Shown: positions 7,183 through 14,463 of the stretch, piece by piece
Layout: each line of letters opens with the position of its first letter
How positions within the stretch are numbered: position 1 is the first letter of the stretch
Assembly: GCA_020431945.1 (NCBI GenBank)
Contig: JAGQHH010000315.1
Location: forward strand, 1 to 18,297
Reading direction: 5' to 3'
Length of the DNA stretch: 18,297 bases
Source: Cyanobacteria bacterium HKST-UBA02
Lineage (GTDB): Bacteria > Cyanobacteriota > Vampirovibrionia > Obscuribacterales > Obscuribacteraceae
Program-made: the position numbers and the translations under genes
Notes under the pieces: model-generated
Databases searched by the model: none
What the model saw: only the letters and a program-made list of their open reading frames with translations
Told to the model about the DNA's origin: nothing

Positions 7183-7491
7183 ATGAAGAGTTTAGCAATA
7201 GCAGCATGTGTAATGTTCTTAATGTGCCTGAGCACAGGCAGCGCGCAGGCCTGGAACTATGGCGGCGGAGGTGGCTACTATGGCTCGCCATTCGGCATGG
7301 GTGGTATGGGCTACGGTCGATACGGCTACGGCAACGGTCTTGTGCGCAGCCTGACGCGTGGTTTGAATGGCTACGGCTACGGTGGCGGCTATGGTCGCTA
7401 TCGTGGTGGCGGCTACAACGGATGGGGCCGGTATAACCGTGGACGGTGCCACAAGCATAATCGCGGACGCCATTACGGCTGGTATCATTGA
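7183..7491 (+). CDS. Small exported Gly/Tyr-rich protein
   Basis: A 102-residue protein. Residues 1-23 (MKSLAIAACVMFLMCLSTGSAQA) form a clear Sec signal peptide with an AQA-W cleavage site. The mature part is almost entirely Gly, Tyr, Arg, Asn and Trp in YGGG/GYGR/GYGY units, ending in a basic, His-rich tail (CHKHNRGRHYGWYH). The composition resembles glycine-rich cell-wall or matrix peptides and some secreted antimicrobial or metal-binding peptides; nothing allows a firm choice. I start at ATG 7183 rather than GTG 7177, because AAGG (7171-7174) is then eight bases upstream and the signal peptide begins directly with MKS. It stands alone, with 134 bases to the next gene. Confidence 0.75.
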   Translation: MKSLAIAACVMFLMCLSTGSAQAWNYGGGGGYYGSPFGMGGMGYGRYGYGNGLVRSLTRGLNGYGYGGGYGRYRGGGYNGWGRYNRGRCHKHNRGRHYGWYH

Positions 7492-7496
7492 TAGAC

Positions 7497-7509
7497 ATCC
7501 CCTGGGGAT
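7497..7509. repeat. 13-bp palindrome after the Gly/Tyr-rich gene
   Basis: ATCCCC and GGGGAT flank a single T, giving a perfect palindrome six bases after the stop, followed by TTCT. The one-base centre means an RNA hairpin would have to open to a shorter stem, so it is a poor terminator and could instead be a protein-binding site. Confidence 0.3.
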
Positions 7510-7570
7510 TTCTCCGCCTGACCTGATGGGCGCGAAGATTTCGCCGTCTGATCCCTTCCGGCGTTGTCGA

Positions 7571-7606
7571 CTATGAGCTAAAATCATTCTTTGTAAGCTA
7601 TGAGCT
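7571..7606. promoter_or_regulatory. Direct repeat CTATGAGCT upstream of unknown gene
   Basis: CTATGAGCT occurs at 7571-7579 and again at 7598-7606, 27 bases apart. The second copy is embedded in the small inverted repeat AAGCT-ATG-AGCTT (7595-7607). The pair lies just before the gene at 7626. Paired sites at about 2.5 helical turns could be a regulator's binding sites, but chance cannot be excluded. Confidence 0.25.
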
Positions 7607-7625
7607 TCGATCGAGGATTGAATTG

Positions 7626-8285
7626 ATGGCTCTTCTGGGTAACGCGCGGCCTCACAGCAAGGCCATCTCGCTGGATGATGGCGTTTTGCGGACCAATGGC
7701 GGCCTTGTCAGTATGAAGGCGCCGCCTGGCTGGACCGCCAGCATGACGATCAGGAAAATTTATCCAGGTGCTCCGCAGGAGACCTTTTTCTTTTTGAGCA
7801 AAGGCGGGGGCTCAAAAACCTCCATCGGATTGTTTTTTTCCGGAATCTATTTCGACGAGGTGGACGGAAGGCTCCAGAAAGAAGAGCTTTTCGACAGTGA
7901 TATCGATCTGGTGGCTGGATCCGCCGAGGCGACGAAGCTCATAGGAGGTGACGGCATGCTTGCAGAGGTCAGCTGGATGGGGAAATATCTACTCAGTGTC
8001 GACCATGCGGTCCAGTCCTACGAGAAGTATTGCCGGGCTATAAAGTCGACCACCTTCAAAGGTCTGAAGTCGGTGATCTTCGAATTCGAGAATGTGGATC
8101 TGGGCCGCAAGACGATTGAGTATTGCATCGATGTTCTCGGCAATGGTCGGATCCTCTATTCGCTCTTTTACACCTCGTCGAGGGAGTTTTATGCAGAGAA
8201 TCTGGATACTGCCGTCAGTGCGCTCGAGACCAGCGTCTGGACCACGGAGTTCGATCCTTCTCTAGAGCTAAATGTGGTTTCTTGA
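7626..8285 (+). CDS. Hypothetical protein
   Basis: A 219-residue protein that I do not recognise. It has no signal peptide or membrane segment, begins MALLGNARPHSKAISLDDG, and alternates short hydrophobic strands with charged turns (ETFFFLSKGGGSKTSIGLFF, VIFEFENVDLGRKTIEYCID). This suggests a cytoplasmic, beta-rich alpha+beta domain of one or two modules. The position of SMKAPPGW after a short lead resembles small proteins with an N-terminal beta domain, without pointing to a family. The ATG at 7626 is preferred to the in-frame TTG at 7623; GAGG (7613-7616) lies nine bases upstream. It is followed by 335 bases without a gene, so it is probably transcribed alone. Confidence 0.7.
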   Translation: MALLGNARPHSKAISLDDGVLRTNGGLVSMKAPPGWTASMTIRKIYPGAPQETFFFLSKGGGSKTSIGLFFSGIYFDEVDGRLQKEELFDSDIDLVAGSAEATKLIGGDGMLAEVSWMGKYLLSVDHAVQSYEKYCRAIKSTTFKGLKSVIFEFENVDLGRKTIEYCIDVLGNGRILYSLFYTSSREFYAENLDTAVSALETSVWTTEFDPSLELNVVS

Positions 8286-8620
8286 TTCTGACTGTTCCGA
8301 TCGGCTGAATGGGCAGATCGCTGGCTTCCACGAAACTTTCACAAGCAGTTTGATATACATGATGGTGAAGCGCCTTTGCCCCTCCTTTTTTCGAATCAGA
8401 GCCAAAGCAGGATCCCTTAATCGAGGGGTACTCATAGCCTGACTTCGCCGGTAAGTATCCGGTCTCAATTGCATTTGTTAGTTGCGGATTTGTCTTAACG
8501 AGAAGTCGTCCGTCAGTCGCTGGTGACAGTACTGATGGTGGCGGACTGTTGTCATTCGCCCTGAGCAGTTGCGATCGGATAATCAAGATCACCGAACACT
8601 GCAAAGTAAGGAGGACGAGT
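8286..8620. other. 335-bp gap without a convincing gene
   Basis: No supported gene, RNA or mobile element is seen here. It contains an 8-bp palindrome CCGATCGG (8297-8304) and the ribosome site for the next gene. A minus-strand open frame runs through it, but it begins at TTG, has no ribosome site and overlaps the previous gene. Confidence 0.5.
8608..8614 (+). promoter_or_regulatory. Strong ribosome binding site that fixes the start
   Basis: AAGGAGG is a perfect Shine-Dalgarno sequence six bases before ATG 8621. It shows that the longer in-frame reading from 8549 is not the real N-terminus. Confidence 0.75.
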
Positions 8621-8938
8621 ATGTCAGTTTGTCGTTTGAATCACGAGTTGGATCTGGAGCATAGCAGCAAAGCCGAGGCCATCGATAAGACTGTTGCCGG
8701 AGGTGATGCAAAAGCTCTCCAGTCATTGATTGATGAGGTGAATTCCTCCCGCCTGACCGACCGCCTGAATTGTAAGAACGTAACTACCCTGTACGGGCAA
8801 CTCGACCCGGAGGCAAAACAGGCTGTTAACGTAGTTATCGATAATCCGGAAGATAGAACATCCAGAGCGTTCCTGGAGATGAATAATTTGTGGGCGAAGG
8901 AGCACATAGAGAACACTAATAGAAAGGGCTCGCCATGA
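8621..8938 (+). CDS. Small hypothetical protein
   Basis: A 105-residue soluble, charged and probably mostly helical protein of unknown family. It begins MSVCRLNHELDLEHSSKAEA; the middle (AKALQSLIDEVNSSRLTDRL) reads as an amphipathic helix, and there are two cysteines but no metal-binding spacing. No signal peptide or membrane segment is present. The start is set by the AAGGAGG site six bases upstream, which is stronger than any other ribosome site in the window and suggests efficient translation. The kinase gene follows 109 bases later on the same strand, separated by inverted repeats, so co-regulation with the kinase is possible but not shown. Confidence 0.72.
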   Translation: MSVCRLNHELDLEHSSKAEAIDKTVAGGDAKALQSLIDEVNSSRLTDRLNCKNVTTLYGQLDPEAKQAVNVVIDNPEDRTSRAFLEMNNLWAKEHIENTNRKGSP

Positions 8939-8974
8939 CTACAGGGGAGAGGGACTGCCTGAACAACAAATCTC

Positions 8975-9023
8975 CACCAGAATGCTGGTGTCTCACTGGT
9001 ACTATTAGTGGAATATATACCAG
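8975..9023 (+). repeat. Two inverted repeats in the kinase leader
   Basis: CACCAG (8975-8980) pairs with CTGGTG (8985-8990) across AATG. CTGGTA (8996-9001) pairs with TACCAG (9018-9023). Because all four arms share the ACCAG/CTGGT core, alternative pairings between them are possible, as in an attenuator. There is no U-run, so this is not a convincing terminator for the upstream gene. Confidence 0.35.
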
Positions 9024-9047
9024 GGAGAAGCGGGCTGTCGGAGTGTA

Positions 9048-11861
9048 GTGGTGAAAGAGTCTATTTGCCAAATTTGTCTTCGACCCCGGACCTTAGCCGC
9101 AAGCGGTAGCCTGACTCAGTGGCTGTCTTCCTGCACCTGTGCTTCGAATCTGGCAGAGACCGTTCAAACGCGGTCAGTCCATTTGTGTGGAACCTGCGGA
9201 AAGCGGATCGGAGAGGGGCGACCAGGCTCATTTACCCAGTATATCTTCTATTACGACTGTTGCCGATGCGAGTTTCCTGCGTCAGACGTTGATCCAGAGC
9301 CAAAGGTCGGCGAGGAATCGAAGTCTGTCCCTCCGCTGGAAGAAGAAGCTATGGAGATTCCGGACAGCTCCTTTCCGCTGGAGCGTTATATTCCGCTTTC
9401 TGTCCTGGGAAAGGGGAATGCCGGTACTGTCTATCTGGCTATGGATAGGCTCCTCGAGAAGAGAGTAGCCGTCAAGGTCATTCGCCTTTTGAGTGCTGAT
9501 CAGATTGTCGCGTTTCAACAGGAAGCAATTGCGACGAGTAAATTAAGGCATTCGAACATCGTGGAAGTACTCGATCTGGGTTTGGTCGATGATTCGGTGC
9601 CGTATATGGTGTTAGAGTTGGTTGCCGGTCAATCGATTGCGGCGATCTTGAATGCAAGAGGTCGCCTTCCCTGGCAGCTTGTCTTGCAAATGGCTGAGCA
9701 GTTGTGCGACGCTCTTTCTTATGCTCACGAGCAGGGCGTCTACCACCGGGATATTCAGCCTGACAACGTTATCGTTTCTGAGTCATCCGACGGTATGCCC
9801 AGTGTTCGGCTTATCGATTTTGGAATTGCCAGAATCGTTCAAGAGATTACTACCGCTCTTGATCCCGCCGATGGTGAGCTGGCAGGTGTCCCTCTATATA
9901 TGAGTCCGGAGCCGGGACTCGGTTTGCCGTATGATGCTCGATCCGAGATCTATTCGCTCGGATGTGTAATGTACCATTGTCTCTGCGGTCGCCCCCCGTT
10001 AGAGGGGGCTTCGGCTCTGGAAACCCTCAAGCTTCATGCGACGGCGATGCCGCCTTCGCTTGTCGAATTTGCCATTGAGTCTTCCGAGCTGAGCGCAGTG
10101 CCCGTTTCGATGGAAGCGATTGTGATGAAGTGTCTCGCTAAGAATCCCGATGAGAGATACCAGTCGATGAGAGAGCTTTCTGAAGCGCTCGGGCAAATCG
10201 ATCTCGGCAATTCCAGCGTTGAAGAAAGTGCACCATCGGTAGTCTTGCCTGTAAGAAAGTCGGCTAGCCTCACTGCTGTTCTTGCAGTTCTTGCCGGCTT
10301 TCTTGTTGTAGCCTGTGTCGCCGGCTTGAGCAAACAATTTCTCAAAAGAGAATCAAAGCCTGATCCCCTTGCTTATCGGCGATCGATTTTGCCGAGGGAT
10401 GTCGTAGATGACAAACCGACGCAGGATTCGGCGAAGTTTGATACGGGCGAGAAAGAGTTTCGCAGCAGTATGTACAAGAATGCTAATTGGCTCGGTCTGG
10501 TCAAGCAGGCAGCCGAAAATTCGACCCGGACCCCGAACTCGCGTGCCGGGCAATTGATCGAGATGATACCAACTGGCGCTACGGAGGTGGTGGTCAATGG
10601 TCGGCAGGATGAAAGCTATTTTGACGACCTGGATAAATACACCAGCGCGGTTCTTATCGACCTCTCGGGAAGCGAAGTTACCGATCAGACTCTTGCTAAG
10701 ATAAGAAGTCCGAGGCTGCGCACTTTAAAACTGGACAAAACGTCGGTGGTGACACTGGAGTCGGTTCCCCGATTTGCCAAGCTGGAGGTCCTGACCCTTG
10801 ACGCTACTGCGGTAGACAACCAGTCCATTGAGCGGCTCAGAAGGCTTCGGCGGTTGGAGAGACTGGATATTTCTACTACCAGGGTCGATGACGGGGTCAT
10901 CTCCGTAATTCGGGACTTGCCTTCTCTCCTTCTCGTAAATGCCAGCGGTTCCCTATCTCCGTCGGCTCTTAAGCGGCTTTCGGAAGAGCTGCCAGCTTGC
11001 CGGTTTGTTGGTGCTAATGTGAGCTATCAAGGTGTCAGAGAGCCATCGAGAGAGGAGCCCGAGCATTTGCAAATCAAAGCGCTTCGAAACTGTATTGCGG
11101 TAATAGAGAAGGCCCAGGGTCTGCAAGCACCGTATCTTGCGCATCTGCTCTCACGGTTGTCCGGATGCTTCCTTCGTGAAGGGCATGTGCAACAGGCTCG
11201 CGAAGCTTCCGGAAGAGCCGTCGAGATCGCCCAGCGCTCCGATAGCTCTCATTGGCTTCTCGAGTCGACTCTCGCCGACCTTCAGGTGGCCAGCAAAGAG
11301 AAGGATCTGGCCAGGTCGATCATCTGCCGGAGGCGTTACATTGTGCTTTTGCGTGAGCGATCCGGACCGGGTAGGTCTGTTGTTGCTAATACTTTGAGTC
11401 TGGCAAACAGTTATCTGCAGATGGGTAACAGAGAAGAGGCGGCGGAGCGGTATCATGACGTTATTCAAGAAGCAGAGCAACTTAACCACTCCGACCAGGC
11501 GCTTTCCCCCGGAGATACGGGATTGTTCGTGGGTGTGGCCTGGGATCGCCTCGCCCGAATCGATCGCAGCCGTAAAGACTTGCGGCTGGCTGAAGCCGAG
11601 GTCCGCAAGGCGATCGATATCTGGCTCGCCGACCCGGCTGAGAGTTCACCGGGATATCAACGAGGTCTGGTGGCCTCTTACCGACTGCTATCTATGATTG
11701 AGTCAGACCAGAAGCGATTTGACGAGGCTATAGCCAGTCAGCAGAAATGTGTCGACCTTTCCAGGAAGTATCATCTGTCTGGGCTCGATGGTCATGTCAG
11801 AGCTCTGGAAGAGTACAAGATTGCTCGAGACCAGGGTGATAAGCGCTTGCCGGAGGACTAG
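9048..11861 (+). CDS. Membrane Ser/Thr protein kinase with N-terminal Cys motifs, LRR-like and TPR-like regions
   Basis: A 937-residue Hanks-type kinase. Residues 7-31 and 47-74 are two copies of a Cys motif (CxxC, GS-[LF]-TQ, then C-x-C or CCxxC), likely zinc-binding. The kinase domain spans ~112-385: GKGNAGTV (121-128), K143 in AVKV, E159, HRD 233-235, DFG 257-259, SPE 286-288, and R370 near the end of the domain. The catalytic loop reads HRDIQPDN, with Gln237 where Lys is usual, and the conserved Asp of SDIYSLG is Glu300. One transmembrane segment (405-426) leads to an outer part with leucine-rich-like repeats (530-645) and a helical TPR-like region (675-925). The start is GTG 9048 or GTG 9051; GGAG at 9040-9043 favours 9051. 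It probably senses extracytoplasmic signals through the repeats and phosphorylates cytoplasmic targets. Confidence 0.93.
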   Translation: MVKESICQICLRPRTLAASGSLTQWLSSCTCASNLAETVQTRSVHLCGTCGKRIGEGRPGSFTQYIFYYDCCRCEFPASDVDPEPKVGEESKSVPPLEEEAMEIPDSSFPLERYIPLSVLGKGNAGTVYLAMDRLLEKRVAVKVIRLLSADQIVAFQQEAIATSKLRHSNIVEVLDLGLVDDSVPYMVLELVAGQSIAAILNARGRLPWQLVLQMAEQLCDALSYAHEQGVYHRDIQPDNVIVSESSDGMPSVRLIDFGIARIVQEITTALDPADGELAGVPLYMSPEPGLGLPYDARSEIYSLGCVMYHCLCGRPPLEGASALETLKLHATAMPPSLVEFAIESSELSAVPVSMEAIVMKCLAKNPDERYQSMRELSEALGQIDLGNSSVEESAPSVVLPVRKSASLTAVLAVLAGFLVVACVAGLSKQFLKRESKPDPLAYRRSILPRDVVDDKPTQDSAKFDTGEKEFRSSMYKNANWLGLVKQAAENSTRTPNSRAGQLIEMIPTGATEVVVNGRQDESYFDDLDKYTSAVLIDLSGSEVTDQTLAKIRSPRLRTLKLDKTSVVTLESVPRFAKLEVLTLDATAVDNQSIERLRRLRRLERLDISTTRVDDGVISVIRDLPSLLLVNASGSLSPSALKRLSEELPACRFVGANVSYQGVREPSREEPEHLQIKALRNCIAVIEKAQGLQAPYLAHLLSRLSGCFLREGHVQQAREASGRAVEIAQRSDSSHWLLESTLADLQVASKEKDLARSIICRRRYIVLLRERSGPGRSVVANTLSLANSYLQMGNREEAAERYHDVIQEAEQLNHSDQALSPGDTGLFVGVAWDRLARIDRSRKDLRLAEAEVRKAIDIWLADPAESSPGYQRGLVASYRLLSMIESDQKRFDEAIASQQKCVDLSRKYHLSGLDGHVRALEEYKIARDQGDKRLPED

Positions 11862-11868
11862 GCATAGT

Positions 11869-12555
11869 TCACCGCATGGCTTCCGGGGACTGATAGCCAT
11901 ACTCATTCCTAGCTTCAGACAAGACCTTCCGCTTGTTTATCAGAGATGCAAGTTCAAGGGCTGTCAGGGAAAATGGAAGATATTGCTCAGGCACCATCAT
12001 CGGTGTCTGAGGGAAATCTTTGAGGTCATCGCGCGATCCCATCGCTTCGATTGTTTCGATTGATCTGATCGTGTTTTCGGAACGAGCCAGCCCATAAAGC
12101 ATGCTTGTGTCATGAGGAATGATTGCCAGGTATCTTATACCGAAAAAAGAATGAACCTCCGCTATCCTGATGAGCTTCCAGCGAACGAGTGCCAGCTCGG
12201 TCGACCAGAAGCAGAAACGCAAGCCTTCTGATGTTATCTCTAAAATCGGCTCGGTCTCAATTGTCCCGAAGTCAAGCCTGACAATGAGATAGAAGATCAG
12301 GGACCCGATAGATACGAGTCCGAGGAGACCCGACAGAAGCAAGGGAAGGGCTCGCAGTGGCTCCGGCGCCAGCCCGGAGAGGAATAAGGCGACCAGGGAC
12401 GCCTGCAGGGCACCGGCTGCCAGGAGACCGTATTTGCTCCGGTAGCGCTGAGCGCGGTCCGCGTCAGGGTAGACCAGAACCGACTGGTCGGGATCGAGCG
12501 CGTCTACGCCCGGAATATCACGGTCCTTAGCCCTTTTCGCAAGCAAGCCGACCAC
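11869..12555 (-). CDS. STM3941-like two-TM membrane protein
   Basis: A 228-residue protein. A charged N-terminus (1-43) is followed by two hydrophobic helices, ~44-64 and ~70-92, as a hairpin. The soluble part has the pattern PILEITSEGLRF ... VRWKLIRIAEV ... RYLAIIP (103-147), which recalls the bacterial PH-like STM3941 family. The end, VPEQYLPFSLTALELASLIN (188-207), matches that family's usual final helix. Function of the family is unknown to me beyond membrane association. The start codon is GTG at 12555 with a weak ribosome site. It lies 50 bases downstream of the NERD-helicase gene on the same strand, so the two are likely co-transcribed. Its stop is seven bases from that of the convergent kinase gene. 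Confidence 0.72.
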   Translation of the reverse strand: MVGLLAKRAKDRDIPGVDALDPDQSVLVYPDADRAQRYRSKYGLLAAGALQASLVALFLSGLAPEPLRALPLLLSGLLGLVSIGSLIFYLIVRLDFGTIETEPILEITSEGLRFCFWSTELALVRWKLIRIAEVHSFFGIRYLAIIPHDTSMLYGLARSENTIRSIETIEAMGSRDDLKDFPQTPMMVPEQYLPFSLTALELASLINKRKVLSEARNEYGYQSPEAMR

Positions 12556-12605
12556 TGCTCTTTCACCTGCCCAAATCGCTTCTCGATTCTAATTGTACCT
12601 CGGTA

Positions 12606-14321
12606 TCAGCAGGCGACATCTTTCATGAGACGAAAACCCGCTGGTGTTCCTATGAGTATCAGGTGGCTCGAGGCGCGGGAGGACGCCACATAAAGGAGAT
12701 TTCGCCTTGTCCCGAGGTTCGATTTGCCGAGCCTGTGGTCGAGACCGGCCAGGATCACCACTGGCTTCTCCAGTCCTTTGAACTTGCGGATCGTCGTATA
12801 TGAGATCCCGATTGAGGTGCTATCGGGCTCCTTTTCGATTAGCTTGATGCCGCAGGGCAGAGTGCAGTCCTTCAGGAGTTGTTTGCTCTGCTCCAGGATA
12901 ATTATGTCTTTCATAGGCACGTTCTCTTCGTGCACCAGATGTGCAATCACCGAGTCGAGTCTTCTGTAGAATTCGTCTTTCGTTTCGTAGCTTTCCCTGC
13001 CTATTTTCCGTCCGGGGGGACCTTTGCATATGTATCCATTGGTCGAGTCATAGAACCTGGAGATCAGGTTGAAGATCGTTTTGGTATTCCTGTGATTGCG
13101 CTTGAGCTCGAACTCCAGATCCATGAATGAGCCCAGCTCTTTCGAGATGTCCGTATCGGAGTCCCTGACGCTCTGCTCACAGTCGGAAAAGGCGAAGATC
13201 GAGCTTCTGTCCTGATCTTTCAGGCAGTAGAGCAGAGCCTCCCAGTAGTGTCTGTCGAAGTCCTGCAATTCGTCTACCAGTATGACATCGTATTTCTGCG
13301 CTGGATTCTCATGCATGTATTGCCGGAGAAACATAGGCATGTAGCAGTCCCATCCTTTCTGGCTTTCGATAACATTCTTCTGAAGGCGTCCCGTGGCTCT
13401 CTTGCAAAGCCCGTGGAAATTGATGATCTCCAAATTTTTGTATCCACTTCCGATACTGTGTTTCAGATGTTCGGCAAGAGCCCGGTTGTAACAGGTGAGG
13501 AGCGTTCGCTTCCCGGTACGAGCGAGCTGCTCGGCCATATTCAGCGCCAGGAGCGTCTTACCTGAGCCGGCGCAGCCCTTGACTAGAATTCGCCGGCCGT
13601 TTTTCAGCTCCGATAGAACTCTGTTCTGTTCTTCCGAGAGCATATCGACGAATTGTTTTTCATTTTCGATCTCGATTTTCAGTGAAGAGCCTGAATGCCA
13701 GGACATGGTCAACTTTTCGAGCAGTCGCCCGCATACTGCGGGGCCTTCTTCCCAGGGCGCTTCCGTGCCTGCTGCATAGTCGAGAATCGTTTCTATTCTT
13801 CCTTGTAGGTCCTCCATGTCGCCACCATCGATGATGAGATTGCGATCGACTTCCAGACCCAGACCATGAGCCGGGAAGTCCGAGTCCGGCAGGGCTATGG
13901 CGTGATGTATCCGCCAGCCGGTCTGCAGGTTCATGGATCTGACCAGATCGATGATGGCATGCTTTCCGTTTAGCGCTTGCTTTTCCGGATCGATTCTCAC
14001 CATCCTGCTTGTCGGACCTTCATGGTGTCTTTGATACCATGATTTTTGCAAGGCGTCGTATTCCACCACACCACCCTTGAGCTCGATTACGAGAACGCCT
14101 TTTGATGGAACGAGGACAAGAAAATCGATCTCGCCGTCACAGAGCCTGCCCATTCTTTTCCGGGTGTATCTCTGGCTGTAGATGCAGGTCCAGCCGCCTG
14201 GAATTTCCTGGTTCAGGCGCTCGAAGAACCGGCGCTCCGGCTGTCTGCACCAGTCGTGCTTTATATCCAGGGGGAAGGATGCTGGAATCATTCCCCGATT
14301 CGTTGGAACAGGCTCGAACAT
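12606..14321 (-). CDS. NERD-domain superfamily 1 DNA helicase/nuclease
   Basis: A 571-residue protein. The N-terminal NERD nuclease-related domain spans about residues 27-150, with conserved E..FF.RL, GEIDFLVL (D66) and VLVIELKGG (E80, K82), the D-ExK core of this restriction-like fold. The helicase core follows: Walker A KGCAGSGKT (248-256), motif Ia LLTCYN, Walker B VDELQDF (349-355), motif III FSDCEQSV, motif IV LKRNHRN, motif V TTIRKFKGLE and motif VI LLYVASSRAS. The core is short, lacking the large 2B insertions of full UvrD. NERD-helicases act on DNA and turn up in phage-defence contexts. I choose ATG 14321 because GAGGAAGAGGG lies just upstream; the longer reading to 14390 would add 23 non-conserved residues and run into the divergent promoter. 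A membrane protein gene follows 50 bases later. Confidence 0.9.
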   Translation of the reverse strand: MFEPVPTNRGMIPASFPLDIKHDWCRQPERRFFERLNQEIPGGWTCIYSQRYTRKRMGRLCDGEIDFLVLVPSKGVLVIELKGGVVEYDALQKSWYQRHHEGPTSRMVRIDPEKQALNGKHAIIDLVRSMNLQTGWRIHHAIALPDSDFPAHGLGLEVDRNLIIDGGDMEDLQGRIETILDYAAGTEAPWEEGPAVCGRLLEKLTMSWHSGSSLKIEIENEKQFVDMLSEEQNRVLSELKNGRRILVKGCAGSGKTLLALNMAEQLARTGKRTLLTCYNRALAEHLKHSIGSGYKNLEIINFHGLCKRATGRLQKNVIESQKGWDCYMPMFLRQYMHENPAQKYDVILVDELQDFDRHYWEALLYCLKDQDRSSIFAFSDCEQSVRDSDTDISKELGSFMDLEFELKRNHRNTKTIFNLISRFYDSTNGYICKGPPGRKIGRESYETKDEFYRRLDSVIAHLVHEENVPMKDIIILEQSKQLLKDCTLPCGIKLIEKEPDSTSIGISYTTIRKFKGLEKPVVILAGLDHRLGKSNLGTRRNLLYVASSRASSHLILIGTPAGFRLMKDVAC

Positions 14322-14426
14322 AGTCCCTCTTCCTCGAGTTTGTCGGTCCAATTGTCTTTCGATGTTATCCTTTCGTCCGGCTTCAGGCACTGCAGAATTG
14401 CACAGTTATTTGAGGGCTCCCGGTCC

Positions 14427-14435
14427 TGGTATCAT
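14427..14435 (+). promoter_or_regulatory. Extended -10 promoter element (TGGTATCAT)
   Basis: This is the same nine bases as at 4207-4215, here 28 bases before the ATG at 14464. The predicted leader is about 22 bases. A poor -35 (TTATTT, 18 bases upstream) is the best available. It lies in the 142-base divergent interval shared with the NERD-helicase gene. Confidence 0.35.
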
Positions 14436-14463
14436 TGACGGATCAAAAGAAGGCGAAAAATCA

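Noticed and set aside
7480..7489. A third TGGTATCATT.
   Set aside because: It lies inside the last codons of the Gly/Tyr-rich gene (tgg tat cat tga) and is too far from the next start, so it is probably chance.
8215..8604. Minus-strand frame of 129 residues across the 8286-8620 gap.
   Set aside because: It begins with TTG, has no ribosome site, overlaps the preceding gene, and shows no recognisable motif. It was kept out, although I cannot exclude it completely.
14322..14390. N-terminal extension of the NERD-helicase to an earlier start at 14390.
   Set aside because: The added 23 residues are not conserved-looking, and the ATG at 14321 has GAGGAAGAGGG directly upstream.
14182..14463. Longer N-terminus for the DUF6882 protein, back to 14182.
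   Set aside because: It would lie antisense to the NERD-helicase N-terminus and includes the divergent promoter region. ATG 14464 gives a natural start.
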